This document shows positions 43,690 through 53,248 of a DNA stretch of 64,000 nt, piece by piece. The notes under the pieces were generated by a model. The model was not told the origin of the DNA, did no database searches, and was given only the letters and a program-made list of their open reading frames with translations. The stretch is from the NCBI RefSeq assembly GCF_019977235.1, contig NZ_AP024646.1, positions 1,116,001 to 1,180,000 of the forward strand, read 5' to 3'. A program made the translations under genes and the position numbers. Each line of letters opens with the position of its first letter. Positions within the stretch are counted from its first letter, which is position 1. The DNA is from Arthrobacter sp. StoSoilB5 (GTDB taxonomy: Bacteria; Actinomycetota; Actinomycetes; Actinomycetales; Micrococcaceae).

Positions 43690-43737
43690 GCGACGGCGGC
43701 ACCCACCTTTTCGAGCGATGGAGCGTGCCGCCGTCGC
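43690..43737. terminator. 13-base perfect inverted repeat between convergent genes
   Basis: GCGACGGCGGCAC (43690-43702) and GTGCCGCCGTCGC (43725-43737) pair perfectly around a 22-base loop. The element lies between two convergent genes, so I infer a bidirectional transcription stop, although the loop is long and no T-run is present. Confidence 0.6.
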
Positions 43738-43777
43738 CGGCTGCGGAGGAGCCACATGCCAAACGGTCATCCGACGA

Positions 43778-46018
43778 CTATTTGGCAGGCTTCCTCGGAG
43801 CCGACCGGCGGGAACGGGCCGCCGGAGTTGATGGAATCAGTTCCTTGACCTGGGCCAGGACTGTGGGGTTGACGCCGCGGGAGCCCAGGTCCTTGGCGAG
43901 GGTCTCCACCTCTGACTTTGCGGCTGCTGTGTCGTTCGCCTTCACATGCAGTTCGGTCCGCAGTTCCACGAGCTTCCGGTACGCCAGATTGTTCGCCGCA
44001 CCACTGGCCTTCTGGTAGCTCGCGAGCCCGGCATCGGTCAGCGCCAGTGCCCGCTCAGGGTCGGCGCTATGGTGCTTCACCATTTTGTCTTCCTTGCGGC
44101 GATAGAAGTCATCTCCCACGGATTGCGCGACGGCGGTAGCCGCCTTGACGCCTAAAGGCTCGCCGCCGAACCGCTCGGCTGCCTCCGTAAGGGCGTCCAG
44201 GCCCTTGCTCAGATGGGGCGACATCGAACCTTCAAACGCCAGGGTGAGACCGACTTCCCGGGTAAAGAACTCGGGTGCGAACCGATCTTCCTCCCGTGTG
44301 ACCGGGAAGCCGACCCGCAAGGGCAAGGTGTTGGACGCCTGGACTATGCCGTCTGTCGAATAGATGGCGCGGACCAAGTACTGCCCGGGCTCGTCAAAAG
44401 CGAAGCCTTGCACTCCATATGCCAACTGGACCAGTTGGCTGTAGCGGTCGCTGTCATCACTCGTGGCCGCTGCGGCAGGTTCCAGGGTCACCGGTTCCGG
44501 AAGGCCATAGAAGCAGACCACGGATTCGTGCAGAACCACGGTTCCGTTGGGCTTCTGCACGTAGACGGTGGTGTTTCCGAACCTGGGATCCAGGCGGCCA
44601 TCCACCACCACTGGCACATCGCTGGTGTTCCGCAAGCGGAATTCAATGGACACAGGCTCCATGTAGTCGAAGTGGCTCTTGGCTGAGAGCGTCAGTTCAA
44701 TATCGCTGCCCGGTCCGGAGACGGTCATGGCGCCGGCAGGGGATTCCAGATGCCCACCGGAAGCCCACGGATCTCCACCCATAATTACGGATGCACGGTC
44801 GCCATGGCGCATGTGGAGCAGTTCGTCGTCGTCGAACCGGAACCGGAAGTTGCCCCAGAAGGTATCGGTGCCGTTGCGCTGATCGTATTTCCAGTCGTAG
44901 TTCATCCAGGACAGGGAATCCGGCCTGGCCTTATCCCACGCATGCAGGAAGTTGAAAGCGTGCCCTGCCTCGTGGACCCATGTGTACAGGAAGTGGCGCA
45001 TCGCCCAGGCCTGATCCTGGGTGGTGGGGTTGGATACGAGGTTGGTGAACCAGGAGTGGTTGCGGAACACCGCAAAACCCTGGCGGTCCGGACCGCGACC
45101 GGCGCCGCCAAAGCCTGCAGCGGCGTCGAACATAATGCCACCAACTCCGGCGGTGTCGAAGAGGCCGGCCTGCACGCCCCACAAGTTCCAGGCAGGCCAT
45201 CCGGCGTTGAACTTGCCGAACGAGGTCTCCATGGCATCGTGAAGTTCGCCGACGTTCCAGGAAGCGAAGCCGGCAGCACTGTCATCGATCACGGTGTGGA
45301 TGGGATCGACGGTGACGGCGACGCCCGCGTCGCGGTACGAGGACTCTATGGTGATGGTCCGGTTGGCGAGGTCCGCAGGGCGGTTGTTGTGTGAGTGGCT
45401 GTTGTATACGGGAGCTTTGGGCTCGATGTCCACCGAAGTGCAGTAGTCGAGTTCGAGGTTTATATCGCGGAAACAGTCTGAGCGGTAGGCGCACGCGTAT
45501 GGCTGCCCGGCAACGCCGCCTGCCGTGAACGTGGCAACCGCGCCGGTTATCGCTCCATGGGCCCATGACACGACGATTTCCACCGTGGTGACGGGATGGG
45601 TGCCTTTCCAATAGCGGACCGTTCCAGTAATGCGTGCGTCCGCGTGGGTCATGGTGACTACGGGCGCGTCCACGATCCACGACTCCACATAGGTCTTCAC
45701 GAGTTGGTTTACGCCACCAGTTTTGACCCAACGGGTGCTGTAGAGATCGCCGCTGACTTTGTTCAGCACCGGGGATTCCACGGCCTTCCGCGGATCGACG
45801 TCCAAACGGAGGTCCAGTGCGCTGCCCACAGGGCCATTGCCTGCCTGGTTGCCCTCATAGCGGCCACTGACGGGAGCGGAGCGCCAGCATCTCCACCAAT
45901 CTTCCGACGGCCACGACAACGGATTGGGTTGAGGCCCGGGAGAGGGCGGGAACGGGATTTCACTGGGATTGCCGGGGACAGGGTTGTAGTGGGTGCTGGG
46001 GACGTTGGGGGTGTCCAT
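43778..46018 (-). CDS. metzincin-like zinc metallopeptidase, uncharacterised large protein
   Basis: A 746-residue protein. At about residue 354 it carries HEAGHAFNFLH, which fits HExxHxxxxxH with Asn in place of the usual Gly, and about 17 residues later SWMNYDW, matching the S-x-M-x-Y Met-turn of metzincins. The N-terminal 300 residues look beta-rich and the last 130 residues helical with a basic tail (SRRSAPRKPAK). There is no signal peptide. I chose ATG 46018 (MDTPNVPSTHYNP); the frame opens to 46189 but that part is not protein-like. The substrate is unknown. It is convergent with the cytosine deaminase gene. Confidence 0.75.
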   Translation of the reverse strand: MDTPNVPSTHYNPVPGNPSEIPFPPSPGPQPNPLSWPSEDWWRCWRSAPVSGRYEGNQAGNGPVGSALDLRLDVDPRKAVESPVLNKVSGDLYSTRWVKTGGVNQLVKTYVESWIVDAPVVTMTHADARITGTVRYWKGTHPVTTVEIVVSWAHGAITGAVATFTAGGVAGQPYACAYRSDCFRDINLELDYCTSVDIEPKAPVYNSHSHNNRPADLANRTITIESSYRDAGVAVTVDPIHTVIDDSAAGFASWNVGELHDAMETSFGKFNAGWPAWNLWGVQAGLFDTAGVGGIMFDAAAGFGGAGRGPDRQGFAVFRNHSWFTNLVSNPTTQDQAWAMRHFLYTWVHEAGHAFNFLHAWDKARPDSLSWMNYDWKYDQRNGTDTFWGNFRFRFDDDELLHMRHGDRASVIMGGDPWASGGHLESPAGAMTVSGPGSDIELTLSAKSHFDYMEPVSIEFRLRNTSDVPVVVDGRLDPRFGNTTVYVQKPNGTVVLHESVVCFYGLPEPVTLEPAAAATSDDSDRYSQLVQLAYGVQGFAFDEPGQYLVRAIYSTDGIVQASNTLPLRVGFPVTREEDRFAPEFFTREVGLTLAFEGSMSPHLSKGLDALTEAAERFGGEPLGVKAATAVAQSVGDDFYRRKEDKMVKHHSADPERALALTDAGLASYQKASGAANNLAYRKLVELRTELHVKANDTAAAKSEVETLAKDLGSRGVNPTVLAQVKELIPSTPAARSRRSAPRKPAK

Positions 46019-46343
46019 GTGAGGATCTTTCTCGCTCTGCAAGCAGTCAATATGCGTTCGCCCATCACTGGATGAACCAGCTGGACGGCATGACGGTTCA
46101 GGGCGGGGCGATGCATGCGGGGAGTCCCAAAGGGGGTGAGAGTGGCCAAGCCCAGAAGCCGTGTGTAACCCAGAAAGAGAATACTCCACCGAATGGACTA
46201 TATCTAGGGTGCTGCCATAATTTTCCGTTCGGTAACCTGCCGGATCGCCTAGTCAGCCGGAGTAGCCAAGCGTAGGCTGGCATCATCGGCGTCGGAGCCG
46301 AAGGACCCCGCGTCGGTGAACCCCATTCGATGAAGGAGGACCC
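46019..46343. other. 325-base divergent intergenic region
   Basis: This gap separates the metzincin-like gene (minus) from the CBS-domain gene (plus). I see no convincing open frame, RNA gene, riboswitch or strong inverted repeat. It probably holds two promoters; a GAAGGAGG ribosome site for the CBS gene lies at its right end. Confidence 0.5.
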
Positions 46344-46778
46344 ATGAGTGTCGTACGTGAATTCATGACGACGGATGCCCAATGCATCGCCGAGGACAAA
46401 ACTCTCGAAGATGCCGCCAGGCTCATGAGGGATCTGGACTGCGGTTCACTTCCCATCTGCGGCAATGACGGCAAGCTCACCGGCTTCATCACCGACCGCG
46501 ACATCGTGGTCAAGTGTCTGGCCGAGGGAAAGGACGCCCGTGAAGTCCGGGCAAGCGACCTCGCTACCGGTAAGCCGTACTGGGTTGACGCGGATGCCAA
46601 CGTTGACGAAGCCATCGCCATGATGGAAGAGCATCAGGTTCGCCGTCTTCCCGTCATCAAGGATCACAAGCTGGTAGGCATCATCAGCCAGGGAGATATT
46701 GCCCGCAACCACTACGCAGAACAGCGCGTCGGCGAAATGGTGGAGCACATCTCCGCCAAGGAGCATATGTCCCACTAG
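46344..46778 (+). CDS. CBS domain-containing protein
   Basis: A 144-residue protein consisting of two tandem CBS motifs: VREFMTTDAQCIAEDKTLEDAARLM with GSLPICGNDGKLTGFITDRDI, then AIAMMEEHQVRRLPVIKDHKLVGIISQGDIA. Paired CBS motifs bind adenine nucleotides and sense energy state. Stand-alone proteins like this, with R-D-I/D-I-A ends, are common in stress regulons of actinobacteria. A strong GAAGGAGG precedes the ATG. Confidence 0.94.
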   Translation: MSVVREFMTTDAQCIAEDKTLEDAARLMRDLDCGSLPICGNDGKLTGFITDRDIVVKCLAEGKDAREVRASDLATGKPYWVDADANVDEAIAMMEEHQVRRLPVIKDHKLVGIISQGDIARNHYAEQRVGEMVEHISAKEHMSH

Positions 46779-46839
46779 CAGCAAACCGGCTCTTACTGAT
46801 CCTGCAGGAAGTAATCCAGCCGCCGCGAAGCGCTCCCCG

Positions 46840-47136
46840 TTAGAGGAACGCCTCGCGGCCCGTTCCTTCGCGCAGGACGAGTTCGTCATTTTCTATCGAG
46901 ACGATCAGGCTCCGGGGTTTACCCGCGAGCTTTTTCGTTGCGCTGAGCTTCCTGCTGCGGACTTCAACACCCACCGTGGCGCCTTTCGCCGGCAGTTCCA
47001 CCGTGATTTCGTCGGCCATTCCCAACAGCATCTTGGTGGACACATCCCGTTCGGACACAGCTTCCTTGCCGTTGACGGTCACGCTCACGTCATCGGAAAC
47101 AAACCCGTCCTGAAGGATGATGAGCAGTTCCTGCAT
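46840..47136 (-). CDS. hypothetical protein, 98 residues
   Basis: A 98-residue protein of alternating hydrophobic and charged residues suggesting a small beta-rich domain (VSVTVNGKEAVSERDVSTKM, then EITVELPAKGATVGVEVRSR). I do not recognise a family. It has no membrane segment or signal. The ATG has only a weak upstream purine stretch. It is convergent with the CBS gene and divergent from tex. Codon use matches the neighbours. Confidence 0.68.
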   Translation of the reverse strand: MQELLIILQDGFVSDDVSVTVNGKEAVSERDVSTKMLLGMADEITVELPAKGATVGVEVRSRKLSATKKLAGKPRSLIVSIENDELVLREGTGREAFL

Positions 47137-47226
47137 GGTCCAACTACAGCACTAACAGCGCTCCGGGCATAGGCCTTCCGGAACCCGGACCTGAAAACTG
47201 TCGGTCATGTGAGGCAAACTGTCAGG

Positions 47227-49644
47227 GTGACTCAATCTCTCCAACACCAGTCTGCCGACTCCGCCATCCATGACCTCATCGCCAAAGAACTCGGGGTCAA
47301 GGCCTGGCAAGTCAAAGCCGCGGTGGAACTGCTCGACGCCGGATCCACCGTGCCCTTCATCGCCCGCTACCGTAAGGAAGTCACCGGGACGCTCGATGAC
47401 ACTCAATTGCGCGATCTCGAGGAACGCCTTCGGTACCTGCGTGAGTTGGAAGAGCGGCGGAAGACCGTTCTTGAGGCGATTGCAGCGCAGGGAAAGCTGA
47501 CGCCGGAACTGGAGGCCGCCGTCGTCGGTGCCGATACCAAGGCGCGGCTGGAGGACATCTACCTACCCTTCAAATCGAAGCGCCGCACCAAGGCCCAGAT
47601 TGCCCGCGAAGCCGGGTTGGAGCCCCTGGCCGATGCCCTGCTCGCGAACCCACAACTGGATCCGGAAACCGAGGCCGCCAAGTACCTCAACTCCGAGCAC
47701 TCCATTGAGGACCCAGCCGCCGCGCTCGCAGGCGCCCGCGCGATTTTGGTGGAGCGCGTTGCCCAGGACCCTGACCTCGCGGAGGACCTGCGCGAGCGGC
47801 TCTGGAAGCAGGGTCGCATGGTCTCACGCGTCAAGAAGGGTATGGAGGCCGAAGGCCAGAAATTCAAGGACTACTTCGAATTCACGCAGGTGCCCTCCGG
47901 CATGCCATCGCACCGGGTGCTCGCGCTTCTGCGCGGTGAGAAGGACGGCGTACTTGAGTTGGACCTCGCCGAAGCAGACCCCGCCGACGACGACGCCCTG
48001 GCCGCCGCACGCAGCCGCTATGAGAACGCTGTGGCCAAGCGCCTTGGGGTCGCCAACCACGGCCGTCCCGCCGATCTGTGGCTCACCCAGACGGCCCAGC
48101 TCGCCTGGCGCGGGCGCATCCTGGACCGCCTTACCACGGACCTTCGCGCGCGTATGTTTGCTGATGCTGAGGATGAAGCAGTGCGCGTTTTCGCTGCAAA
48201 CCTTCGCGACGTGCTGCTGGCTGCACCGGCCGGAAATCGGTCCACGCTCGGCCTGGACCCGGGACTCCGCACCGGCGTAAAGGTCGCAGTGGTGGACGGC
48301 ACCGGCAAGGTTGTTGCCACGGACACCATCTATCCGCATGCGCCTGTGAAGAAGTGGGATGAAGCCTTGGCCACGCTGGGTCGCCTCGCCAAGCAGTACA
48401 ACGTGGAACTCGTTGCTATTGGCAACGGCACAGCGTCCCGGGAGACGGACAAGCTGGCCACCGAGCTCATCAAGTCCCTTGAGGCCGCAGGTTCCAAGGG
48501 GGTCCAGAAGCTCGTGGTTTCCGAGGCCGGGGCTTCAGTGTACTCGGCGTCGGCCCTGGCAGCGTCCGAACTCCCGGGCATGGACGTATCGCTCCGCGGT
48601 GCTGTCTCCATTGCCCGGCGCCTGCAGGATCCCCTGGCCGAACTTGTGAAGATCGAACCCAAATCGATCGGCGTGGGCCAGTACCAGCACGATGTCACGG
48701 CTGCCAAGCTGGACCGCTCCTTGGATGCCGTGGTTGAAGACTGTGTGAACGCCGTGGGCGTGGACGTCAACACGGCTTCGCCTGCCCTGTTGAGCCGGGT
48801 GGCTGGCGTGGGACCTTTGCTGAGCGAAAACATTGTTGCGTACCGCAATGAGAATGGCCCGTTCGCCAAGCGCAGCGATCTCAAGAAGGTACCCCGGCTG
48901 GGAGCGAAAGCCTTCGAACAGTGCGCTGGCTTCCTTCGGATCACTGGGGGAGCGGAGCCGTTGGATGCTTCCAGCGTTCACCCCGAGGCGTACTCGGTGG
49001 CCCGTAAGATCCTGGTGGCGGCAGGCGGCGGACCAGCTACAGCGTTGGATCCGCAGGCATTTGTGGATGGCACTTTCGGCTTGCCGACCGTCAAGGACAT
49101 CATGTCCGAGCTTGAGAAGCCGGGCCGCGACCCCCGTCCGGCGTTCCAAGCGGCATCGTTCTCCGAGGGCATTGAAAAGATCTCCGACCTCAAGCCCGGA
49201 ATGATCCTGGAAGGCACCGTCACCAACGTAGCCGCGTTCGGTGCTTTCGTGGACGTCGGAGTGCACCAGGATGGATTGGTCCATGTGTCAGCCCTGTCCA
49301 ACAAGTTCGTCTCCGACCCCCGTGAGATTGTGAAGTCAGGCCAGGTGGTCAAGGTGAAGGTGCTCGAAGCCGATCCCGAGCGAAAGCGCATCTCGCTGAC
49401 GTTGAGGCTCGACGACGAACCCGGTACGCCGGGCGGCCGCAGTTCCGGTGGACGCAACTCAGGCAGCGGTAACTCGGGCGCACGCGATGCTGGAGGGCAG
49501 CGATCAGGTGGCCAGCCGGGCCAGCGCGGCGGTGGCCAGGCGGGGCGGCAGGGTGACCGGCGTCAGGGCAAGCCACAGCAGACCCAGGCTCCCGCCAATA
49601 CAGCCATGGCGGAGGCTCTTCGTCGGGCAGGGCTCGGGAAGTAG
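47227..49644 (+). CDS. tex: Tex family RNA-binding transcription accessory protein
   Basis: An 805-residue Tex/YhgF protein. The N-terminal Tex helical region ([35 protein letters not shown]) is followed by a YqgF/RNase H-like domain ([18 protein letters not shown]), helix-hairpin-helix repeats ([19 protein letters not shown]) and an S1 domain near 650 ([19 protein letters not shown]). The last 70 residues are Gly/Gln/Arg-rich and probably disordered. I prefer GTG 47227 (MTQSLQHQ); GTG 47209 is also possible. Tex binds RNA and contacts the transcription machinery. Confidence 0.95.
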   Translation: MTQSLQHQSADSAIHDLIAKELGVKAWQVKAAVELLDAGSTVPFIARYRKEVTGTLDDTQLRDLEERLRYLRELEERRKTVLEAIAAQGKLTPELEAAVVGADTKARLEDIYLPFKSKRRTKAQIAREAGLEPLADALLANPQLDPETEAAKYLNSEHSIEDPAAALAGARAILVERVAQDPDLAEDLRERLWKQGRMVSRVKKGMEAEGQKFKDYFEFTQVPSGMPSHRVLALLRGEKDGVLELDLAEADPADDDALAAARSRYENAVAKRLGVANHGRPADLWLTQTAQLAWRGRILDRLTTDLRARMFADAEDEAVRVFAANLRDVLLAAPAGNRSTLGLDPGLRTGVKVAVVDGTGKVVATDTIYPHAPVKKWDEALATLGRLAKQYNVELVAIGNGTASRETDKLATELIKSLEAAGSKGVQKLVVSEAGASVYSASALAASELPGMDVSLRGAVSIARRLQDPLAELVKIEPKSIGVGQYQHDVTAAKLDRSLDAVVEDCVNAVGVDVNTASPALLSRVAGVGPLLSENIVAYRNENGPFAKRSDLKKVPRLGAKAFEQCAGFLRITGGAEPLDASSVHPEAYSVARKILVAAGGGPATALDPQAFVDGTFGLPTVKDIMSELEKPGRDPRPAFQAASFSEGIEKISDLKPGMILEGTVTNVAAFGAFVDVGVHQDGLVHVSALSNKFVSDPREIVKSGQVVKVKVLEADPERKRISLTLRLDDEPGTPGGRSSGGRNSGSGNSGARDAGGQRSGGQPGQRGGGQAGRQGDRRQGKPQQTQAPANTAMAEALRRAGLGK

Positions 49645-49656
49645 CCAAACCCCGCG

Positions 49657-50061
49657 CTACGACGGCACGGACGAGCCATCCGGAACGGACGTGCCGCCGT
49701 CGGGCTCCTTCTCCTTTTGCCACGGCCAGCGGCCGGTGATCTCCAGCTCAAGCGAGAAGCTCAGGAATGTGCGGATCAGCACGATGATCGCCAGGACGCC
49801 CACGCTCTCAAACGTGGGCGTCACGGCAACGGTCCGGATGATGTCGGCTGCCACAAGGAGCTCAAGACCCAGGAGGATGGAGCGTCCCAGCAGTTGCCGG
49901 TAGGCACGGTACGGCGAAAACGGGGCTAGGCCGCGGGCGCGGTTCGGTTGGTAGCCGCGCAAAGCGAGTGGGATCGAGACCAAGGCCCCGATCACCATGA
50001 CTGCCACGCCGGCGAAGTCCATGTACCGGCCCACCACTTCGATGATGTGCTGGAAATCCAT
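49657..50061 (-). CDS. DUF1622 family membrane protein
   Basis: A 134-residue protein with about three membrane helices (FAGVAVMVIGALVSIPLAL, LGLELLVAADIIRTVAV, VGVLAIIVLIRTFLSF). YRQLLGRSILLGLELLVAADI and RTFLSFSLELEITGRWPW are the signatures of DUF1622 proteins. The function is unknown. The C-terminal 20 residues are polar. It ends 12 bases after tex, convergently. Confidence 0.88.
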   Translation of the reverse strand: MDFQHIIEVVGRYMDFAGVAVMVIGALVSIPLALRGYQPNRARGLAPFSPYRAYRQLLGRSILLGLELLVAADIIRTVAVTPTFESVGVLAIIVLIRTFLSFSLELEITGRWPWQKEKEPDGGTSVPDGSSVPS

Positions 50062-50088
50062 TGCCCTCCCTCGCCCTTACTTGCCCGG

Positions 50089-51006
50089 CTACTTGACGGG
50101 CGCGGGGATCGGGAAGAACACCCGGGGATCCTGGAGGAGCGCCGGGTAATCGAAATCGGAGCGCTTGACCACGTCAGTTACTTCGAAGTTGCGGGCGAAC
50201 TTGCCCTCAACCGTGATGGGCCGTCCATGAATCAATCCGACAGCGAAGGTCTGGCCACCGTCGAACGGGACGGCGATCTCGGTCTTGCCGGGAAGCGTGT
50301 TGAAGGCAGCTTCCTGGGCCTGGCGTTTCCGGGTGGGCTTCTTCTCGAGCACCTTGGCCGGGCGCTTTTTGGGGCCCTTAAGCTGGCGGCGGGACTTCTC
50401 TTCCGCGTACACGAATTGGTACTCATCGGTATCGGAAACAGCAGCCCCCTGCTTGGCCTTGCCGTGCGGGGGCATGCTCACCGTGGTGAGCTGTTCCGGC
50501 CGGATGTCCTCCACATTGGCGCGCAGGATCCAGAGACGGTCGTCTTCCGGGTCTTCAGGGTGGAATTCGTGCATGGGCTCGGGCCACACGTATTCGAGCT
50601 TTTCTTCGACGCCCGGGAAGATCCGCCCGTAGAACTTGGGGTCTTTACCGATGAGCTTGGAGCGATGGCTGAGGTGCAGGTCCTCGTAGCCCAGCCACGG
50701 CGGCATGATGATCCGGGAGGCGTAATCAGGGTGTGCAGCCTGCGGCGCGAACTCCGCGATGTTGCCACGGGTGTTGTCCGGGTGGCCGCGCTGGATCCAT
50801 TCGTCGGCCATTGCCAGGCCGTACATGGTGAGCGCCGGGACGTGGCCCATCCACATACGGACGGCCGGGTGCTGCTGCCAACCGTACTCCGGAATGACCA
50901 GTGCGCGGAGGACCTGGAGGGCTTCGACGCGCTGTTTGCCGAGCCTTGAGGTGTCGAGCGCCGCGGCGCTCTCACGGAAATCGGCGAAAGGGAGGAAAGT
51001 CTGCAT
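50089..51006 (-). CDS. MSMEG_6728 family protein (pyrimidine dimer glycosylase-like)
   Basis: A 305-residue protein. Residues about 1-90 (MQTFLPFADFRESAAALDTSRLGKQRVEALQVLRAL, HPAVRMWMGHVPALTMYGLAMADEW) match the MSMEG_6728 family, whose core resembles T4 endonuclease V type pyrimidine-dimer glycosylases. The remainder has a Lys/Arg-rich central linker and a C-terminal domain of unknown fold. I chose ATG 51006 because the family begins MQTFLPF. A DNA-repair function is plausible but not shown. Confidence 0.82.
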   Translation of the reverse strand: MQTFLPFADFRESAAALDTSRLGKQRVEALQVLRALVIPEYGWQQHPAVRMWMGHVPALTMYGLAMADEWIQRGHPDNTRGNIAEFAPQAAHPDYASRIIMPPWLGYEDLHLSHRSKLIGKDPKFYGRIFPGVEEKLEYVWPEPMHEFHPEDPEDDRLWILRANVEDIRPEQLTTVSMPPHGKAKQGAAVSDTDEYQFVYAEEKSRRQLKGPKKRPAKVLEKKPTRKRQAQEAAFNTLPGKTEIAVPFDGGQTFAVGLIHGRPITVEGKFARNFEVTDVVKRSDFDYPALLQDPRVFFPIPAPVK

Positions 51007-51088
51007 CCTTTCAGTTTGGGGGTCCCGCGGCGAAGAACCAAGTTGAGTGCTCCGGGACACGTACACGGATGGGGCCTAGAGTTGTCGA

Positions 51089-52117
51089 GTGGAAACTTTT
51101 GGCGAGAAAACGACGACGGCGCCCCCGGTTGCCGAACTGCACCTGCACATCGAAGGGACTCTCCAGCCAGAGCTGATCTTTGCCCTGGCCGAACGCAACG
51201 GTATCGAACTACCGTATGAAGACATCGAAGAACTGCGTGAGAAGTACGAATTCTCGGACCTGCAGTCCTTCCTTGACCTTTACTACGCCAACATGGCCGT
51301 CCTGCAGACCGAGCAGGATTTCACTGACATGACCCGCGCTTATCTTCAGCGCGCAGCTGCCGGGGGAGTGCGCCACGCGGAAATCATGATGGATCCGCAG
51401 GCGCACGTATCCAGGGGAGTAGCGCTTGAGACTGTAGTCAACGGCATGGCCAACGCCTTGGCGACGTCGGAGGAGGACTTCGGTGTTTCGACACTCCTGA
51501 TTGCCGCGTTCCTCAGGGACATGTCCGAGGACTCCGCACTCGAGGTACTGGACCAGCTCCTGGCGATGCACGCCCCCATCGTCGGCATCGGGCTGGACTC
51601 GGCAGAGGTGGGCAATCCGCCGTCGAAGTTTGAGCGACTGTACCAGCGCGCCGCCGACGCCGGGTTGCGGAGAATCGCGCACGCGGGCGAGGAAGGACCG
51701 GCGTCCTACATCACCGAGGCCCTGGACGTGCTGCATGTGGAGAGGATCGATCACGGAATCCGCTGCATGGAGGACACGGACGTTGTGCAGCGGCTCGTCG
51801 CCGAGCAAGTGCCCTTGACGGTTTGCCCACTGTCCAACGTTCGCTTGCGCGCGGTGGACAAGCTCGCAGATCACCCGCTGCCGGACATGCTCGCGATCGG
51901 CTTGAACGTTTGCGTGAACTCGGACGACCCCGCCTACTTTGGCGGCTATGTGGACGACAACTTCGAGCAGTTGGCCAAGGTCCTTGAATTCTCGGTGCCG
52001 GAGCAGGCCACGTTGGCGGCAAACTCGATCCGGTCCTCGTTCGCGAGCGACGCCCGGAAAGCAGTATTACTGGACGAAGTCACGGAGTGGGTCAAGGCGT
52101 CCGTTCCAGGGCACTAA
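51089..52117 (+). CDS. adenine deaminase (AAH1/ADE type, adenosine deaminase superfamily)
   Basis: A 342-residue amidohydrolase-fold deaminase. Metal and active-site motifs are AELHLHIEGTL, AHAGEEGPASYI, RIDHGIRC, CPLSNVRL and NSDDPAYFGGY. The segment GIGLDSAEVGNPPSKFERLY and HAGEEGP are characteristic of the adenine-specific (yeast AAH1-like) branch rather than adenosine deaminase, so I call adenine to hypoxanthine. The start is GTG 51089, with a weak upstream site. It diverges from the MSMEG_6728 gene across 82 bases. Confidence 0.85.
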   Translation: METFGEKTTTAPPVAELHLHIEGTLQPELIFALAERNGIELPYEDIEELREKYEFSDLQSFLDLYYANMAVLQTEQDFTDMTRAYLQRAAAGGVRHAEIMMDPQAHVSRGVALETVVNGMANALATSEEDFGVSTLLIAAFLRDMSEDSALEVLDQLLAMHAPIVGIGLDSAEVGNPPSKFERLYQRAADAGLRRIAHAGEEGPASYITEALDVLHVERIDHGIRCMEDTDVVQRLVAEQVPLTVCPLSNVRLRAVDKLADHPLPDMLAIGLNVCVNSDDPAYFGGYVDDNFEQLAKVLEFSVPEQATLAANSIRSSFASDARKAVLLDEVTEWVKASVPGH

Positions 52118-52273
52118 ACCCTAAATTTGGTGGTCCAGCCGAGACCCGTCGATCACTTCCGGCCGCCGGGATGTCACACTCGGTCACGACACACGGTGTT
52201 TACCAATATCAGTCGCGCGAATTAACAATTCATTGGCAAACTGCAAGGGATTATCCACCGTAGAAGGAGAAGC

Positions 52274-53140
52274 ATGGGCGCGAACACCGCCGAGAACACC
52301 AACCTTCGTCTGAAGGCCGTACTGGACATCCTTGCTGAGGGCGTATGGTCTGGAGCCACGCTGAACGCAGGGGAAGTCCTGGCAGAGGCCATTGGACGCG
52401 TTCCTTTCAACGACCATGAGGCTGAACTTCTCAGTGGGGGCATTCCCCGCGGCCACAAAACCCTGACGTCGGCTTCGGCCAAGCTGGTCAAGGCCGGCTG
52501 GCTGGTCAAGGGGCGTTCGGGCTGGACCATCCCGGAAGACGGCTTGCGTGCGACTGTCGCCTTCCCTGACGTTTCGGCTTTCGCGGAGGCCCTCGACGCC
52601 GGAACGCCGGTACCAGCCGACGTTCCCGTGCCTACGGCCCCTCCCGCCAAGGCCAAGACGAAGCGTGCGGCTACGTCAAAGAAGGCTGCTGCTCCGAAGG
52701 CTGCCGCCAGTAAAGCTGCCACGGCCAAAGCTGCCACCACCAAGGCTGCCGCTACCTCCAAGGCTGCGCCTGCCGCGAAGAAGGCTCCCACGCGTAAGGC
52801 ACCTGCCAAGGCAGCGGCGGCTCCCGCCGTCGAGACCCTGCCGCAGCCGGACGCCGTCGCTATTGCCGGTGACTTCAACAAGATCCTTGGCGCTCCGGAA
52901 GACTGGGCTCCCCAGTACGACGAAGCCCAGATGGAGTTCAACCCCCTGGTCCAGGTATGGACGCTGACCGCCGACCTGCCGGCTGGTTTCTATACCTACA
53001 AGATCGCGCTGAACCGCGCTTGGGACGAGAACTATGGTGCGTTCGGGGTCCGGGATGGCGCCAACCACGAGCTAAACCACGACGGCGGCACTGTCACCTT
53101 CACGTACAGCCACGCGACGCACGATATCGTGACGGCCTAG
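52274..53140 (+). CDS. histone H1-like Lys/Ala-rich protein with C-terminal X25 starch-binding-like domain
   Basis: A 288-residue protein with three parts. Residues about 8-100 look like a small helical winged-helix domain (LRLKAVLDILAEGVWSGATL, KLVKAGWLVKGRSGWTIPEDG). Residues about 118-185 are Lys/Ala/Thr-rich tandem repeats (KKAAAPKAAASKAATAKAA) like actinobacterial histone H1 tails. Residues about 195-285 match the pullulanase X25 carbohydrate-binding fold (VAIAGDFNKILGAPEDWAP, WTLTADLPAGFYTYKIALN, DENYG). No signal peptide is present, so it is cytoplasmic. AGAAGGAGAA precedes ATG 52274. Function unknown; DNA binding with a glycan-binding module is inferred from sequence. Confidence 0.85.
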   Translation: MGANTAENTNLRLKAVLDILAEGVWSGATLNAGEVLAEAIGRVPFNDHEAELLSGGIPRGHKTLTSASAKLVKAGWLVKGRSGWTIPEDGLRATVAFPDVSAFAEALDAGTPVPADVPVPTAPPAKAKTKRAATSKKAAAPKAAASKAATAKAATTKAAATSKAAPAAKKAPTRKAPAKAAAAPAVETLPQPDAVAIAGDFNKILGAPEDWAPQYDEAQMEFNPLVQVWTLTADLPAGFYTYKIALNRAWDENYGAFGVRDGANHELNHDGGTVTFTYSHATHDIVTA

Positions 53141-53150
53141 TTCCAGGTTC

Positions 53151-53200
53151 CTCCAAGTCCCAACTCCAAATTTGCTCCAAGTTGGAGTTGGGACTTGGAG
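53151..53200. repeat. 50-base palindrome with alternative hairpins, element 3
   Basis: CTCCAAGTCCCAACTCCAA (53151-53169) and its perfect reverse complement (53182-53200) flank a 12-base loop. An overlapping second hairpin pairs TTTGCTCCAAG (53171-53181) with CTTGGAGCAAA (53194-53204), so the two folds exclude each other. It sits between the histone-like stop and the acylphosphatase start. Confidence 0.8.
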
Positions 53201-53248
53201 CAAACGGACGTCCTGACGCAGGGAGATTCCGGGGGTTACATTAGGTCC

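Noticed and set aside
46019..46343. Small RNA or riboswitch in the gap before the CBS gene
   Set aside because: I found no conserved-looking stems, ligand motif or terminator in this stretch.
52650..52820. Repetitive DNA that could be taken for a repeat array or CRISPR
   Set aside because: It is the codon pattern of the Lys/Ala tail of the histone-like gene; there are no uniform spacers.
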